Below, piece by piece: positions 17,970 through 25,765 of a stretch of 64,000 bases of DNA; within the stretch, counting starts at the first letter, position 1; every line of letters begins with the position of its first letter. A program made the translations under genes and the position numbers. The stretch is from positions 186,001 through 250,000 of the forward strand of contig CAJTTM010000001.1 of the NCBI GenBank assembly GCA_910579135.1, given 5' to 3'. The DNA is from an uncultured Erysipelotrichales bacterium (GTDB lineage Bacteria > Bacillota_I > Bacilli_A > Erysipelotrichales > Coprobacillaceae). Under the pieces are notes generated by a model. The model did no database searches. It saw only the letters and a list, made by a program, of their open reading frames with translations, and was not told where the DNA came from.

Positions 17970-17996
17970 AGACATGATCATTTTTTGATCATGTCT
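17970..17996 (-). terminator. Terminator of the rubrerythrin gene
   Basis: An 11-bp perfect stem AGACATGATCA / TGATCATGTCT with a five-base loop, followed on the minus strand by TTTTTTTATT. Very strong intrinsic terminator. Confidence 0.9.
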
Positions 17997-18025
17997 TCAA
18001 ATTGGAATTACATTATTAAATGTTC

Positions 18026-18571
18026 TTATTTTCCAAAATATCTTTTTAATAATCCAGCAAAAGCTTTTCCATGTCTAGCTTCATCTCTAGCCATTTCATG
18101 AACTGTATCATGAATTGCATCTAAATTTAAAGCTTTAGCACGTTTTGCTAAATCAGTTTTTCCTAAAGTTGCTCCATTTTCAGCTTCAACTCTAACTCTT
18201 AAGTTTTCTTCTGTAGAATCACATACAACTTCACCTAATAATTCAGCAAATTTAGCAGCATGTTCTGCTTCTTCATAAGCAGCTTTTTCCCAATATAAAC
18301 CAATTTCAGGATAACCTTCTCTATGAGCAACTCTTGCCATTGCTAAATACATACCAACTTCACTGCATTCTCCTTCAAAGTTAGCTCTTAAATCTTTCTT
18401 AATATCTTCAGGAACATCTTTAGCTACACCAACAACATGTTCACTAGCCCAAGTCATTTCTCCTTCTTGTTTTACAAATTTATCTGCACCAACTTTACAT
18501 ACTGGACATTGTTCAGGTGCTGCATCTCCTTCGTATACATAACCACATACACTACAAACCCATTTTGCCAT
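18026..18571 (-). CDS. Rubrerythrin, reverse domain order (NADH-peroxidase type)
   Basis: A 181-residue oxidative-stress protein with the rubredoxin-like domain first: [10 protein letters not shown] and [11 protein letters not shown] (two C-x-x-C pairs, residues 5-28), then the ferritin-like diiron domain with [30 protein letters not shown] and a final EARHGKAF (E-x-x-H ligands). This order is the reverse of classical rubrerythrin and is the form that reduces H2O2 in clostridia with electrons from NADH:rubredoxin reductase. Strong AGGAGG ribosome site, a TATAAT -10 and its own terminator, so it is a single-gene unit, presumably highly expressed. Confidence 0.95.
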   Translation of the reverse strand: MAKWVCSVCGYVYEGDAAPEQCPVCKVGADKFVKQEGEMTWASEHVVGVAKDVPEDIKKDLRANFEGECSEVGMYLAMARVAHREGYPEIGLYWEKAAYEEAEHAAKFAELLGEVVCDSTEENLRVRVEAENGATLGKTDLAKRAKALNLDAIHDTVHEMARDEARHGKAFAGLLKRYFGK

Positions 18572-18683
18572 TTTTATTACCTCCTATTATATCTCTTATG
18601 ACTTTTATATTATACACGATTCAATATTAAAAAAAAAGCAAAATGCTTAAAAAAACATATTTTCAATTTCCATACATAATACC

Positions 18684-18712
18684 TTGCTTTCTATATCTTA
18701 TTTTATTATAAT
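18684..18712 (+). promoter_or_regulatory. SigA-type promoter of panT-coaBC-coaX
   Basis: -35 TTGCTT (18684-18689), 17-base spacer, perfect -10 TATAAT (18707-18712). It drives the plus-strand CoA operon and leaves a leader of about 110 bases. Confidence 0.75.
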
Positions 18713-18719
18713 ATCTACG

Positions 18720-18829
18720 TTGTTAAAGGATAAATATTTGTAGTGACTATTGATTAGCACTAACAATTTATAAGATAGCAACAAAATATATTAACGTCGT
18801 ATTTTTATAAACGACAGTGGAGGAAAAAA
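18720..18829 (+). promoter_or_regulatory. Structured 5' leader of the CoA operon
   Basis: About 110 bases between the predicted start of transcription and panT. It contains a hairpin at 18741-18762 (TAGTG with CACTA, one bulged A, then CTA with TAG) and a second stem at 18796-18815 (GTCGT with ACGAC) immediately before the GGAGG. Neither is followed by a U-run. The leader does not resemble a riboswitch class I can name. Confidence 0.4.
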
Positions 18830-19423
18830 ATGAATAATCAAAAAACAAAGAACCTAACTTTATTATCGTTATTTATAGCGATAGAAATCTTAATGGTTAG
18901 TGTTCCCTTCTTAGGGTTCATACCTGTTGGTCCATTAAGAGCAACGACACTGCATATTCCAGTTATTATAGCTGGAATTGTACTTGGAAAAGATAAAGGA
19001 GCATTAATAGGATTGGTATTTGGAATCAATAGCCTTATTGTCAATACAATCTCTCCTTCTGCTATTTCTTTTGTCTTTTCACCATTTATCAGCGGTTCTT
19101 TTTTAAGTGTCTTATTAGTAATCATACCTAGAGTATGTATCGGTTATGTTGCTGGTATTCTATATGAAACGCTTAAAGAAAAGAATGAAATTATTGCTAT
19201 GACATGTGGAAGTTTCATTGGAGCAATGACAAATACTATCTTAGTTATGAGTGGTATTTATTTGTTGTTTGGAGAAACTTATGCTAAAATAATTGGTAAG
19301 AATTTTGAAGAATTACTACCCTATATTGTTTCTATTGTAACAACGCAAGGATTATTAGAAGCAATAGTTGGAACAATCATTGCAGTTATGGTAAGTCGTG
19401 TTTTAATTAAAATTAAACATTAA
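18830..19423 (+). CDS. panT: ECF transporter S component, probable pantothenate (PanT)
   Basis: A 197-residue membrane protein with about six hydrophobic segments, typical of substrate-binding S components that dock to the shared ECF energising module. The N-terminus TLLSLFIAIEILMVSVPFLGFIPVGPLRATTLHIPVIIAG has the small-residue helix and P-x-G-P-x-R-A-T-x-x-H-I-P segment seen in this family. The substrate is deduced from position: coaBC and coaX, both of which act on pantothenate and its phosphate, follow directly. No ECF ATPase or T gene is present nearby. GGAGG precedes the start. Confidence 0.82.
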   Translation: MNNQKTKNLTLLSLFIAIEILMVSVPFLGFIPVGPLRATTLHIPVIIAGIVLGKDKGALIGLVFGINSLIVNTISPSAISFVFSPFISGSFLSVLLVIIPRVCIGYVAGILYETLKEKNEIIAMTCGSFIGAMTNTILVMSGIYLLFGETYAKIIGKNFEELLPYIVSIVTTQGLLEAIVGTIIAVMVSRVLIKIKH

Positions 19424-19434
19424 AGGAGTTTATC

Positions 19435-20616
19435 ATGAAAAAGAAAAAAATTATTGTTGGAATCTGTGGAAGTGTAGCGGCTTTTAAGGCTATTCAATTG
19501 ATTAGTGATTTATATAAAATGGATTATGAATTAGAAGTTGTTATGAGTGAATCTGCATCTCGTTTTGTAACACCATTATCTATTCAATCTATTATTAAAA
19601 AGAAAGTTTACATTAATGTATTTGATGACGATCCAGATAAAATAACACATATTGATATTGTAAAAAATGCTGATTTGTTTATTATTGTTCCAGCAACTGC
19701 TAATACAATTGCAAAAATCACTTATGGTTTATCTGATAACATGCTAACTGCATCCTTTTTAGCAGCAACATGTACAAAAATGATTGCTCCTGCTATGAAT
19801 GTACATATGTATGAAAATCAAGTTACACAAAAAAATATTCAAAAATGTAAAGATCTTGGAATAATGTTTATCGAGCCCACTTCAGGGCTTCTTGCATGTG
19901 GTGATACTGGCAAAGGAAAACTTGCAAATCAAGAAGACATTCTTTCATATATTGAATATGCTCTTTCACCAAAACCATTGAAAGGAAAAAATGTTTTGAT
20001 TACTGCTGGTCCAACAATAGAAGAAATAGATCCTGTTAGATACATTACTAATCATTCAAGTGGTAAAATGGGTTATGCTCTTGCTAAAGCCGCATTTAAT
20101 CTTGGAGCAACTACAACTTTAATTAGTGGACCTACTACTTTAAAAGTTCCTTTAGGAGTTCAATTTATTGCTGTTAAATCTTCTAAAGAGATGTTTGAAC
20201 AATGTAAAAAATTATATACATATCAGGATTATATTGTTAAAGCCGCTGCTGTAGGTGATTATTCACCTATTCATTATTCTAATGAAAAAATAAAGAAAAA
20301 AGATTCAACTTTAAACATTGAATTAAAGAAGAATGAGGACATACTTGCTTATTTAGGAAAGCATAAAACAAATCAAAAAATATGTGGATTTGCTATGGAG
20401 ACAGAAAATCTTATTGAAAATGCAACTTTAAAATTAAAAAGCAAGAATTGTGATATGTTGGTTGCTAATTCATTAAAGGAAAAAGGTGCTGGTTTTCAAG
20501 GTGATACCAATGTTGTGACTTTGTTGTTTAAAGATTATAGTAAAAAATTGGAACTAATGGATAAAAATAAGCTTGCTTATATTATTTTAGAAGAATTAAT
20601 GAAATGTGGAGGTTAA
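19435..20616 (+). CDS. coaBC: Bifunctional phosphopantothenoylcysteine synthetase/decarboxylase
   Basis: Converts 4'-phosphopantothenate and cysteine to phosphopantothenoylcysteine and then decarboxylates it to 4'-phosphopantetheine. The 393-residue protein has the flavin-dependent CoaC half (GICGSVAAFKAIQLISDL; PAMNVHMYENQVTQKN with the P-A-M-N-x-x-M motif near 120) and the CoaB half (LITAGPTIEEIDPVRYITNHSSGKMGYALA near 190; KKNEDILAYLG near 300; GFAMETE). Length is normal. AAAGGAG lies before the ATG, 11 bp after panT. Confidence 0.95.
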   Translation: MKKKKIIVGICGSVAAFKAIQLISDLYKMDYELEVVMSESASRFVTPLSIQSIIKKKVYINVFDDDPDKITHIDIVKNADLFIIVPATANTIAKITYGLSDNMLTASFLAATCTKMIAPAMNVHMYENQVTQKNIQKCKDLGIMFIEPTSGLLACGDTGKGKLANQEDILSYIEYALSPKPLKGKNVLITAGPTIEEIDPVRYITNHSSGKMGYALAKAAFNLGATTTLISGPTTLKVPLGVQFIAVKSSKEMFEQCKKLYTYQDYIVKAAAVGDYSPIHYSNEKIKKKDSTLNIELKKNEDILAYLGKHKTNQKICGFAMETENLIENATLKLKSKNCDMLVANSLKEKGAGFQGDTNVVTLLFKDYSKKLELMDKNKLAYIILEELMKCGG

Positions 20617-20617
20617 T

Positions 20618-21394
20618 ATGTTATTAGTTATTGATATTGGTAATACAAATATTACAATGGGATTATATGATGGAAATAAACTTAAAGGCAATTATCGTTT
20701 AACAACGAAATTTCAAAGAACATCTGATGAGTATGGATTTATGTTATTATCATTCTTAAATGCAACTTCAATTCAAGTCAATGAAATACAAGATATTATT
20801 ATTTCTAGTGTTGTTCCAAAGATTAATTATTCTTTTATAAATTCAATTAAGAAGTATTTATTCAAAGATCCTATTATGATAGGACCTGGTGTAAAGACTG
20901 GTATCGCTATTAAAATAGATAATCCTGCAACATTAGGAGCAGATAGATTAGTTGATGCTGCTGGAGCATTCTATACTTATGGTGGTCCATGCATTGTTAT
21001 TGATTTTGGTACTGCAACAACCTATGATGTTGTAAGTGAAAAAGGAGAATTCCTTGGAGGTACAACCGCTCCAGGTATTGGAATATGTGCTCATGCCTTG
21101 TCCTCACAAGCTGCAAAACTACCTGAAATTGAAATTACTAAGCCTGATAAATTAATTGCTAAAAACACTGTAAAAAGTATGCAAGCAGGTGTTGTTTATG
21201 GTTATATTGGGCAAACTGAATATATTATTAAAAAATTAAAAGAAGAATATGGAAAAGATATGAAAGTTATTTCTACTGGAGGACTAGGAAAAATTATTGC
21301 TAATGAAACAAATGAAATTGATATTCATGATGTGGATTTAACTTTTAAAGGACTTAAAATCATATATGATAAAAACGTAAAAAAAGGTGCCTAG
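20618..21394 (+). CDS. coaX: Type III pantothenate kinase
   Basis: CoaX phosphorylates pantothenate, the first step of CoA synthesis, and unlike type I kinases is insensitive to CoA feedback. The 258-residue protein carries DIGNTNITMGLYDG (phosphate 1, residues 5-18), GPGVKTGIAI (about 85), LGADRLVDAAGAFYTYGGPCIVIDFGTATTYDVV (about 100-132), and GGTTAPGIGI. Start is ATG 20618 with GGAGG five bases upstream, one base after the coaBC stop; an in-frame GTG inside coaBC is less likely. Last gene of the operon; its stop lies in a terminator loop. Confidence 0.95.
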   Translation: MLLVIDIGNTNITMGLYDGNKLKGNYRLTTKFQRTSDEYGFMLLSFLNATSIQVNEIQDIIISSVVPKINYSFINSIKKYLFKDPIMIGPGVKTGIAIKIDNPATLGADRLVDAAGAFYTYGGPCIVIDFGTATTYDVVSEKGEFLGGTTAPGIGICAHALSSQAAKLPEIEITKPDKLIAKNTVKSMQAGVVYGYIGQTEYIIKKLKEEYGKDMKVISTGGLGKIIANETNEIDIHDVDLTFKGLKIIYDKNVKKGA

Positions 21395-21403
21395 CACCTT
21401 TTT
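21381..21403. terminator. Bidirectional terminator between coaX and pepD
   Basis: Stem AAAAAGGTG / CACCTTTTT with a five-base loop holding the coaX TAG stop. T-runs follow on both strands, so it ends both convergent transcripts. Confidence 0.85.
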
Positions 21404-22835
21404 ATAATACCTCTATAAAATCTTTTAAACGATCATAAACTCTTTTAAATGAATCAATATCAAGTTTTTCATCAGGACTATGAATACCACTCATATTGGG
21501 TCCATAAGTGACTATATCTAAACTAGGAATCTTTGCTTTAAAAATACCTGTTTCTAACCCTCCATGAGTTGCTCTTTCTATTAAATCAATACCATACTTT
21601 TCATTAAAAAATTCTTTCATTTGTTTTCTAATTTGAGAATGAGGATCATATTGCCATCCCCCATACTCACTATTCACATGAATACTAAGACCATATATTG
21701 AAGCAATCATCTCTATTTTATCAGTTAATTCATCTAATGCCCCCTTAATTGGAGAACGTAATGAATAAATGATTTCAACTTTATAATCATCAGTTTTAAT
21801 AACTCCGTTATTCAATGAAATTAATGTTAATCCATCAATTTCTTTAGATTTAGCAATCAATCCATTAGGGGCTAAAAAGACTGTATTAATAATAGCTTCA
21901 CTATCACTAGAATTCATGGCTTTATTAGCACTACATCTATTTAACTCAATAGAAAAATGAGGTTCTTGTTTACGATATTGTGCTTTAATAGCATAAAATC
22001 CTTTCTCTATAATCGTTTCAATTTCTTCAATAGAACTTTCACTCGCAAACATACATCCACATTCTCTTGCTATCGCATTATCTTTTAAACCACCATCAAT
22101 TTTGACAATTCTTACGTCAATACCATTTTTTATTAACATATGCATTAATTTAACATTTAATTGAATTGCATTTCCTTTATCCTTATCAATCATTTCACCA
22201 GAATGACCACCAGATAATCCTTTAATAATCAAATGATAAACTGGTGAATCATTGTCTTCATATTGAAATTCTTTCACTGCAGCAACTCTTTTCCCACCTG
22301 AAGAAGATGTTGTCACTTCCATTTCATTTTCACAATCCAAACCTATCATTCTTGTTGATTTTAGTAATTTCTCATCTAATGCTGCAGCACCAAATAAACC
22401 TACTTCCTCCTGTACAGTAAAAACACACTCTAAAGGTGGATGAGAGGCATCTTTATCATCTAATAAAGCCAACATAATCGCCACTCCACAACCATCATCT
22501 GCCCCTAAAGTCGTTCCTCTAGCTTTTAAATTGCCTTCTTCTATATACAAATCTAATGGATCATTTTCAAAATCATGTTCACAATCTTTATTCTTTTCAC
22601 ATACCATATCCATATGTCCTTGTAACATCAATGGTTCATGATCTTCATATGAAGAAGAAGCTTCTTTATAAATAATCACATTATTCATTTCATCTCTATG
22701 ATATTGAAGATTTCTCTCTTTCGCAAACTCTTCTAAATAATCAGAAATTTTTTCCTCATGAAAAGATCCTCTAGGAACTTGTGAAATTTCTTCAAAAAAA
22801 CGATATACACTTACACTACTATCTAATACTGTCAT
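21402..22835 (-). CDS. pepD: Aminoacyl-histidine dipeptidase (PepD, M20 family)
   Basis: A 477-residue cytoplasmic zinc dipeptidase (beta-Ala-His/Xaa-His dipeptidase). Landmarks: FEEISQVPRGSFHEEKISDYL at the N-terminus, LMLQGHMDMVCEKN (first metal His/Asp, about 75-85), TLGADDGCGVAIMLALL (bridging Asp, about 112-125), FTVQEEVGLFGAAAL (catalytic Glu, about 145-158), GLDCENE and a C-terminal HGGLETGIF with the last metal His. Size and motifs are those of PepD rather than PepT or PepV. GGAGG sits eight bases before the ATG, within the end of the Smr ORF, so it is probably co-transcribed with the upstream overlapping cluster. Confidence 0.93.
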   Translation of the reverse strand: MTVLDSSVSVYRFFEEISQVPRGSFHEEKISDYLEEFAKERNLQYHRDEMNNVIIYKEASSSYEDHEPLMLQGHMDMVCEKNKDCEHDFENDPLDLYIEEGNLKARGTTLGADDGCGVAIMLALLDDKDASHPPLECVFTVQEEVGLFGAAALDEKLLKSTRMIGLDCENEMEVTTSSSGGKRVAAVKEFQYEDNDSPVYHLIIKGLSGGHSGEMIDKDKGNAIQLNVKLMHMLIKNGIDVRIVKIDGGLKDNAIARECGCMFASESSIEEIETIIEKGFYAIKAQYRKQEPHFSIELNRCSANKAMNSSDSEAIINTVFLAPNGLIAKSKEIDGLTLISLNNGVIKTDDYKVEIIYSLRSPIKGALDELTDKIEMIASIYGLSIHVNSEYGGWQYDPHSQIRKQMKEFFNEKYGIDLIERATHGGLETGIFKAKIPSLDIVTYGPNMSGIHSPDEKLDIDSFKRVYDRLKDFIEVL

Positions 22836-22838
22836 TTC

Positions 22839-23075
22839 TTAACCCTCCTGTTTTATAATTAAATCTGTTATACCACCATTCATTGAAAGCTCAATCCTTT
22901 CAATTTTAGGATGACTTCTTAGTTCTTTTCTTATCATATTTCTTAAAACAATACCATTATTACATCCATGTATAATTCTAACCATAAAGACACTTCTACT
23001 TAATTGTTTTAAAGTTCTTAAAATTAGATTTTTTGCCTCTATTCTACTTAATCCATGAACATCAATCTCTAAAAT
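22839..23075 (-). CDS. Stand-alone Smr-domain protein with apparent ATT start
   Basis: An open frame of about 78 codons encoding an Smr (MutS2 C-terminal) domain: LEIDVHGLSRIEAKNLI at the N-terminus (the D-x-H-G motif), RIIHGCNNGIVLRNMIRKELRSH in the middle (H-G-x-x-x-G-x-L-R), and ELSMNGGITDLII at the end. Smr domains act as RNA or DNA endonucleases, including at stalled ribosomes. No ATG, GTG or TTG exists in frame before the D-x-H-G motif; an upstream TGA closes the frame at 23084. ATT at 23075, ten bases after GAAAGGGG, is the most plausible start. It overlaps or abuts the rsuA-like stop and is followed by pepD. Confidence 0.7.
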   Translation of the reverse strand: MLEIDVHGLSRIEAKNLILRTLKQLSRSVFMVRIIHGCNNGIVLRNMIRKELRSHPKIERIELSMNGGITDLIIKQEG

Positions 23076-23077
23076 AT

Positions 23078-23770
23078 TTAATCAACCCCTTTCAAAATCT
23101 TTATTTCATCATCATTAAGTAATCTTTTTTCACCCTTCCTCAATGAATCATCTAAATAAAGATTACCAATACTCACTCTTTTTAAATCTTTAACTCTATT
23201 TCCAATAGAGAGGAACATTTTCTTAACTTGATGATATTTTCCTTCATATATAGTTAAATAACAATGATAATCATCAATAATATGTATATCAGATGAACAA
23301 CATTTAACATCATTATCAATCACTATTCCTTCTTTAAATAATATAATTACATTATCACATAACTTTTTTTCTAAAGTTACTAAATAACATTTAGGAATAT
23401 GGTTTGTTGGAAGCATCAAAGTCTTCATTAAAGACTTATCATCAGTTAATATCATTAAACCTGTTGTATCAATATCCAATCTACCTATAATAGATAAGTT
23501 CTCTTCTTCAAAAAAATCAACTACACATGGATAATATTTATCACTATTAGCACTTATAAATCCTTTAGGTTTATAAAACATATAATACTTATAAATATGT
23601 GTATTTAATACATGATGACAACATTCAATTTTATCATCTAAAAACACTTTATATCTTATATCAACTATAATCTTACCATTAACTTTAACATATCCATCCC
23701 TAATGAGTTTTCTACATTTCTTCTTATTACCAATATTGTTTTTTATTAAAATAATATACAAATAAATCAA
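23078..23770 (-). CDS. Second RsuA-family pseudouridine synthase, divergent
   Basis: About 230 residues. The catalytic domain is clear: IIGRLDIDTTGLMILTDDKSLM (catalytic Asp in GRLD, about 95) and YEGKYHQVKKMFLSIGNRV near 190. The N-terminal S4 domain is divergent (KNNIGNKKKCRKLIRDGYVKVNGKI). The start is uncertain: TTG at 23770 overlaps the ParB-like stop (TTGA) with GGAGGAG 12 bases upstream, whereas the longer reading to TTG 23794 has no ribosome site. It shares about half its residues by eye with the rsuA copy at 378-1097. Target site unknown. Confidence 0.82.
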   Translation of the reverse strand: MIYLYIILIKNNIGNKKKCRKLIRDGYVKVNGKIIVDIRYKVFLDDKIECCHHVLNTHIYKYYMFYKPKGFISANSDKYYPCVVDFFEEENLSIIGRLDIDTTGLMILTDDKSLMKTLMLPTNHIPKCYLVTLEKKLCDNVIILFKEGIVIDNDVKCCSSDIHIIDDYHCYLTIYEGKYHQVKKMFLSIGNRVKDLKRVSIGNLYLDDSLRKGEKRLLNDDEIKILKGVD

Positions 23771-24051
23771 TGTGTATTTCGACTCCTCCAACAATCATTA
23801 GATCTACTATTTCCATTATTTAAAACAATAATTGTAACATCATCTCCTTTTTGATAAGATGGATTTTCTTTTAATAAATCATTTAATATAGATAATCTTT
23901 TATGACCATCAACACAATAATAATGACCATCAATAATATTAACCTTAATAGGAAATGAAAAACCAATTCTTAATACTGATTGATATAATGTTTGACTATA
24001 TTCTTTATATTCATATTGAATTTTATTTAAATTCACCTTTATTAACCTCAC
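23767..24051 (-). CDS. ParB-like nuclease-fold (ParB/sulfiredoxin) small protein
   Basis: About 94 residues starting at GTG 24051 with AGGTGAT upstream. The middle reads RIGFSFPIKVNIIDGHYYCVDGHKRLSILNDLL, resembling the ParB N-terminal / sulfiredoxin fold motif (P-I-x-V...DG-x-x-x-x-x-G-H-R/K-R-L). There is no helix-turn-helix or partner ParA, so it is not a chromosome partition ParB. Its stop overlaps the next gene's TTG start. Function unknown; I infer a small binding or CTP/ATP-using domain. Confidence 0.65.
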   Translation of the reverse strand: MRLIKVNLNKIQYEYKEYSQTLYQSVLRIGFSFPIKVNIIDGHYYCVDGHKRLSILNDLLKENPSYQKGDDVTIIVLNNGNSRSNDCWRSRNTH

Positions 24052-24123
24052 GTATAATCACCTATACTATTATAACATAAATAAATAATAATTTTATATA
24101 TTTATTTCTAAATAAGAAAAGCG

Positions 24124-24152
24124 TTTTCATTTAAAAATGAACATGATATAAT
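24124..24152 (+). promoter_or_regulatory. Promoter and operator-like repeat of the RpiR-type gene
   Basis: -35 TTTTCA (24124-24129), 17-base spacer, extended -10 TGATATAAT (-10 at 24147-24152). A perfect 7-bp inverted repeat, TTCATTT (24126-24132) and AAATGAA (24135-24141), covers the -35 and spacer, where a repressor would act. Autoregulation by the adjacent regulator is inferred. Confidence 0.6.
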
Positions 24153-24181
24153 TAATATAAGATTTTCATTGGAGGGATTAC

Positions 24182-24931
24182 ATGAATATTTTATTAAGCC
24201 GTATTTTAACTTATTTGAATGGTACATTATTTCTTGATTATTATTATAAAATATGTACATTTATTGTTTTTCATTACTTAGAAATGGATACCATGACTGA
24301 AGAGAATTTTTTAAAAGAAGGTCACTTTACTAAAGAAGAATTATACAATTTTATTGCTTTACTTGGATTCCATCAATATGAAGAATTTAGAGAAACTCTT
24401 ATTACACATCATGAAACACGATGTAATCAAATTAGAGTAAGAATGATTGGGGCTAGTAGTGATGAACTTATTCAAAACATGGAAAAAAATTGTAGTGATG
24501 AGGAAATGAAAGAAGAAATATCTGATATATGTAGAAAATTATTTAAAAGTAAAAGAATTATTATTATTGGGGCTTTATATCCCATTTCAATAGCGATAGA
24601 ATTACAAACAGATATGATTACCTTTGGTAAGCCTTTCATTCAATATCATAGTTATGATCCTATAGTTATGGATGAAAATGATGTCGTCATCGTTATAAGT
24701 GCTACTGGTAGGGCTTTAGAAGGATTTAGAGAATCTAAAAAAGATGTACATATTGAAAGAGCTCAACAAATATTAATTACTCAAAATAAAAAATATCTAA
24801 GAACTGAAACTTCTGAAAATTGTCATGTTATCTGTGTCCCAGGTAAATTCGATAGTATTAACTTCAATTATCAAATCATGACAATATTTGATTTGATTAG
24901 AATCCACTATTATCAACAATATTATTTATAA
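24182..24931 (+). CDS. MurR/RpiR family transcriptional regulator (HTH + SIS domain)
   Basis: A 249-residue regulator. The N-terminal ~75 residues hold a divergent helix-turn-helix (TMTEENFLKEGHFTKEELYNFIALLGFHQYEEFRETL), and residues 110-240 a sugar-phosphate isomerase (SIS) domain with SKRIIIIGALYPISIAIELQTDM, HSYDPIVMDENDVVIVISATGRALEGF. Such proteins sense phosphosugars and control catabolic genes, but no sugar operon is adjacent here. It stands alone between the divergent ParB-like gene and the convergent transporter operon. GGAGG seven bases before the ATG. Confidence 0.85.
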   Translation: MNILLSRILTYLNGTLFLDYYYKICTFIVFHYLEMDTMTEENFLKEGHFTKEELYNFIALLGFHQYEEFRETLITHHETRCNQIRVRMIGASSDELIQNMEKNCSDEEMKEEISDICRKLFKSKRIIIIGALYPISIAIELQTDMITFGKPFIQYHSYDPIVMDENDVVIVISATGRALEGFRESKKDVHIERAQQILITQNKKYLRTETSENCHVICVPGKFDSINFNYQIMTIFDLIRIHYYQQYYL

Positions 24932-24971
24932 AAGAAATGACAGAGTTCAATAAATACTCTGCCATTTCTTT
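24931..24971. terminator. Bidirectional terminator between the RpiR-type gene and the ABC transporter
   Basis: Stem AAAGAAATG / CATTTCTTT continuing through one mismatch into CAGAG / CTCTG, loop of about 11 bases. Lies between convergent genes; A- and T-rich flanks on each side are modest. Confidence 0.65.
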
Positions 24972-24976
24972 AGTCT

Positions 24977-25765
24977 TTAATCCACTAAAAGCACACGATC
25001 TGTATATTCTTTTGCTGAAGATGAATATAATTGAATAAGGTTTTCTACAGTCATTTTTTCTCTTTCTTGCCCTTCTATAATAGAAACAATTTGGCCATCC
25101 TTCATTATCATTGTTTTATTACCATATTTTAAAGCATCTTCCATATTATGAGTAATCATCAATGTAGTAATCTGATGTTCTTTTACAATCTTTTCACTTA
25201 AAGATAAAACTTTCATAGCTGTTTTTGGATCTAAAGCTGCTGTATGCTCATCTAGTAATAATAGTTGAGGTGTAACAAGTGTTGCCATGAGTAAAGTTAA
25301 TGCTTGACGTTGACCACCAGATAAAGTTCCAACCTTTGTATCTAAACGCTTCTCTAATCCTAAATCTAATTCTTTTAATGCATCTATATAATCATTTCTG
25401 TTATGCTTAGTAAATAGATTTAAACTAAAATGTTTTCCTCTTTGACTTGCAAGTGAAAGATTTTCTTCTATTGTCATAGAAGGTGCAGTTCCTTTTAAAG
25501 GATCTTGAAACAACCTCCCAATACTTCTAGAACACTTATATTCAGGCAAATCAGTAATATCTATACCATCAAGTAAAACTTGACCATCAGTCATTTCTAC
25601 TGCCCCACTAATCGCTTGAAATAAAGTTGATTTACCTGCACCATTACTACCAATAATTGTAACAAAATCACCTTTATCTAAATGAAGATTAACATTTGAT
25701 AAAGCTTTTTTCTCATTAATAGTATCTTGGTTAAAAATAACTGTCACATTTTTTAAATCAAGCAT
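24977..25765 (-). CDS. ABC transporter ATP-binding protein (tryptophan-type TrpZ)
   Basis: A 262-residue ATPase with Walker A GSNGAGKSTLFQ (about 38), Q-loop in SIGRLFQDPLKGTAP, signature LSGGQRQALTLLMA (about 148), and Walker B LLLDEHTAALDP. It energises the permease encoded just upstream, which it overlaps by 8 bp. ATG 25765 is chosen, with GGAG eight bases upstream; the reading frame extends 14 codons further but lacks a start context. The three-gene set SBP-permease-ATPase behind a T-box matches the trpXYZ type. Tryptophan specificity comes from the T-box, not from this protein. Confidence 0.9.
   Translation of the reverse strand: MLDLKNVTVIFNQDTINEKKALSNVNLHLDKGDFVTIIGSNGAGKSTLFQAISGAVEMTDGQVLLDGIDITDLPEYKCSRSIGRLFQDPLKGTAPSMTIEENLSLASQRGKHFSLNLFTKHNRNDYIDALKELDLGLEKRLDTKVGTLSGGQRQALTLLMATLVTPQLLLLDEHTAALDPKTAMKVLSLSEKIVKEHQITTLMITHNMEDALKYGNKTMIMKDGQIVSIIEGQEREKMTVENLIQLYSSSAKEYTDRVLLVD

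Noticed and set aside
18636..18648. AAGC / GCTT stem after rubrerythrin promoter
   Set aside because: Four-base stem in an A-rich run; too weak to call a terminator.
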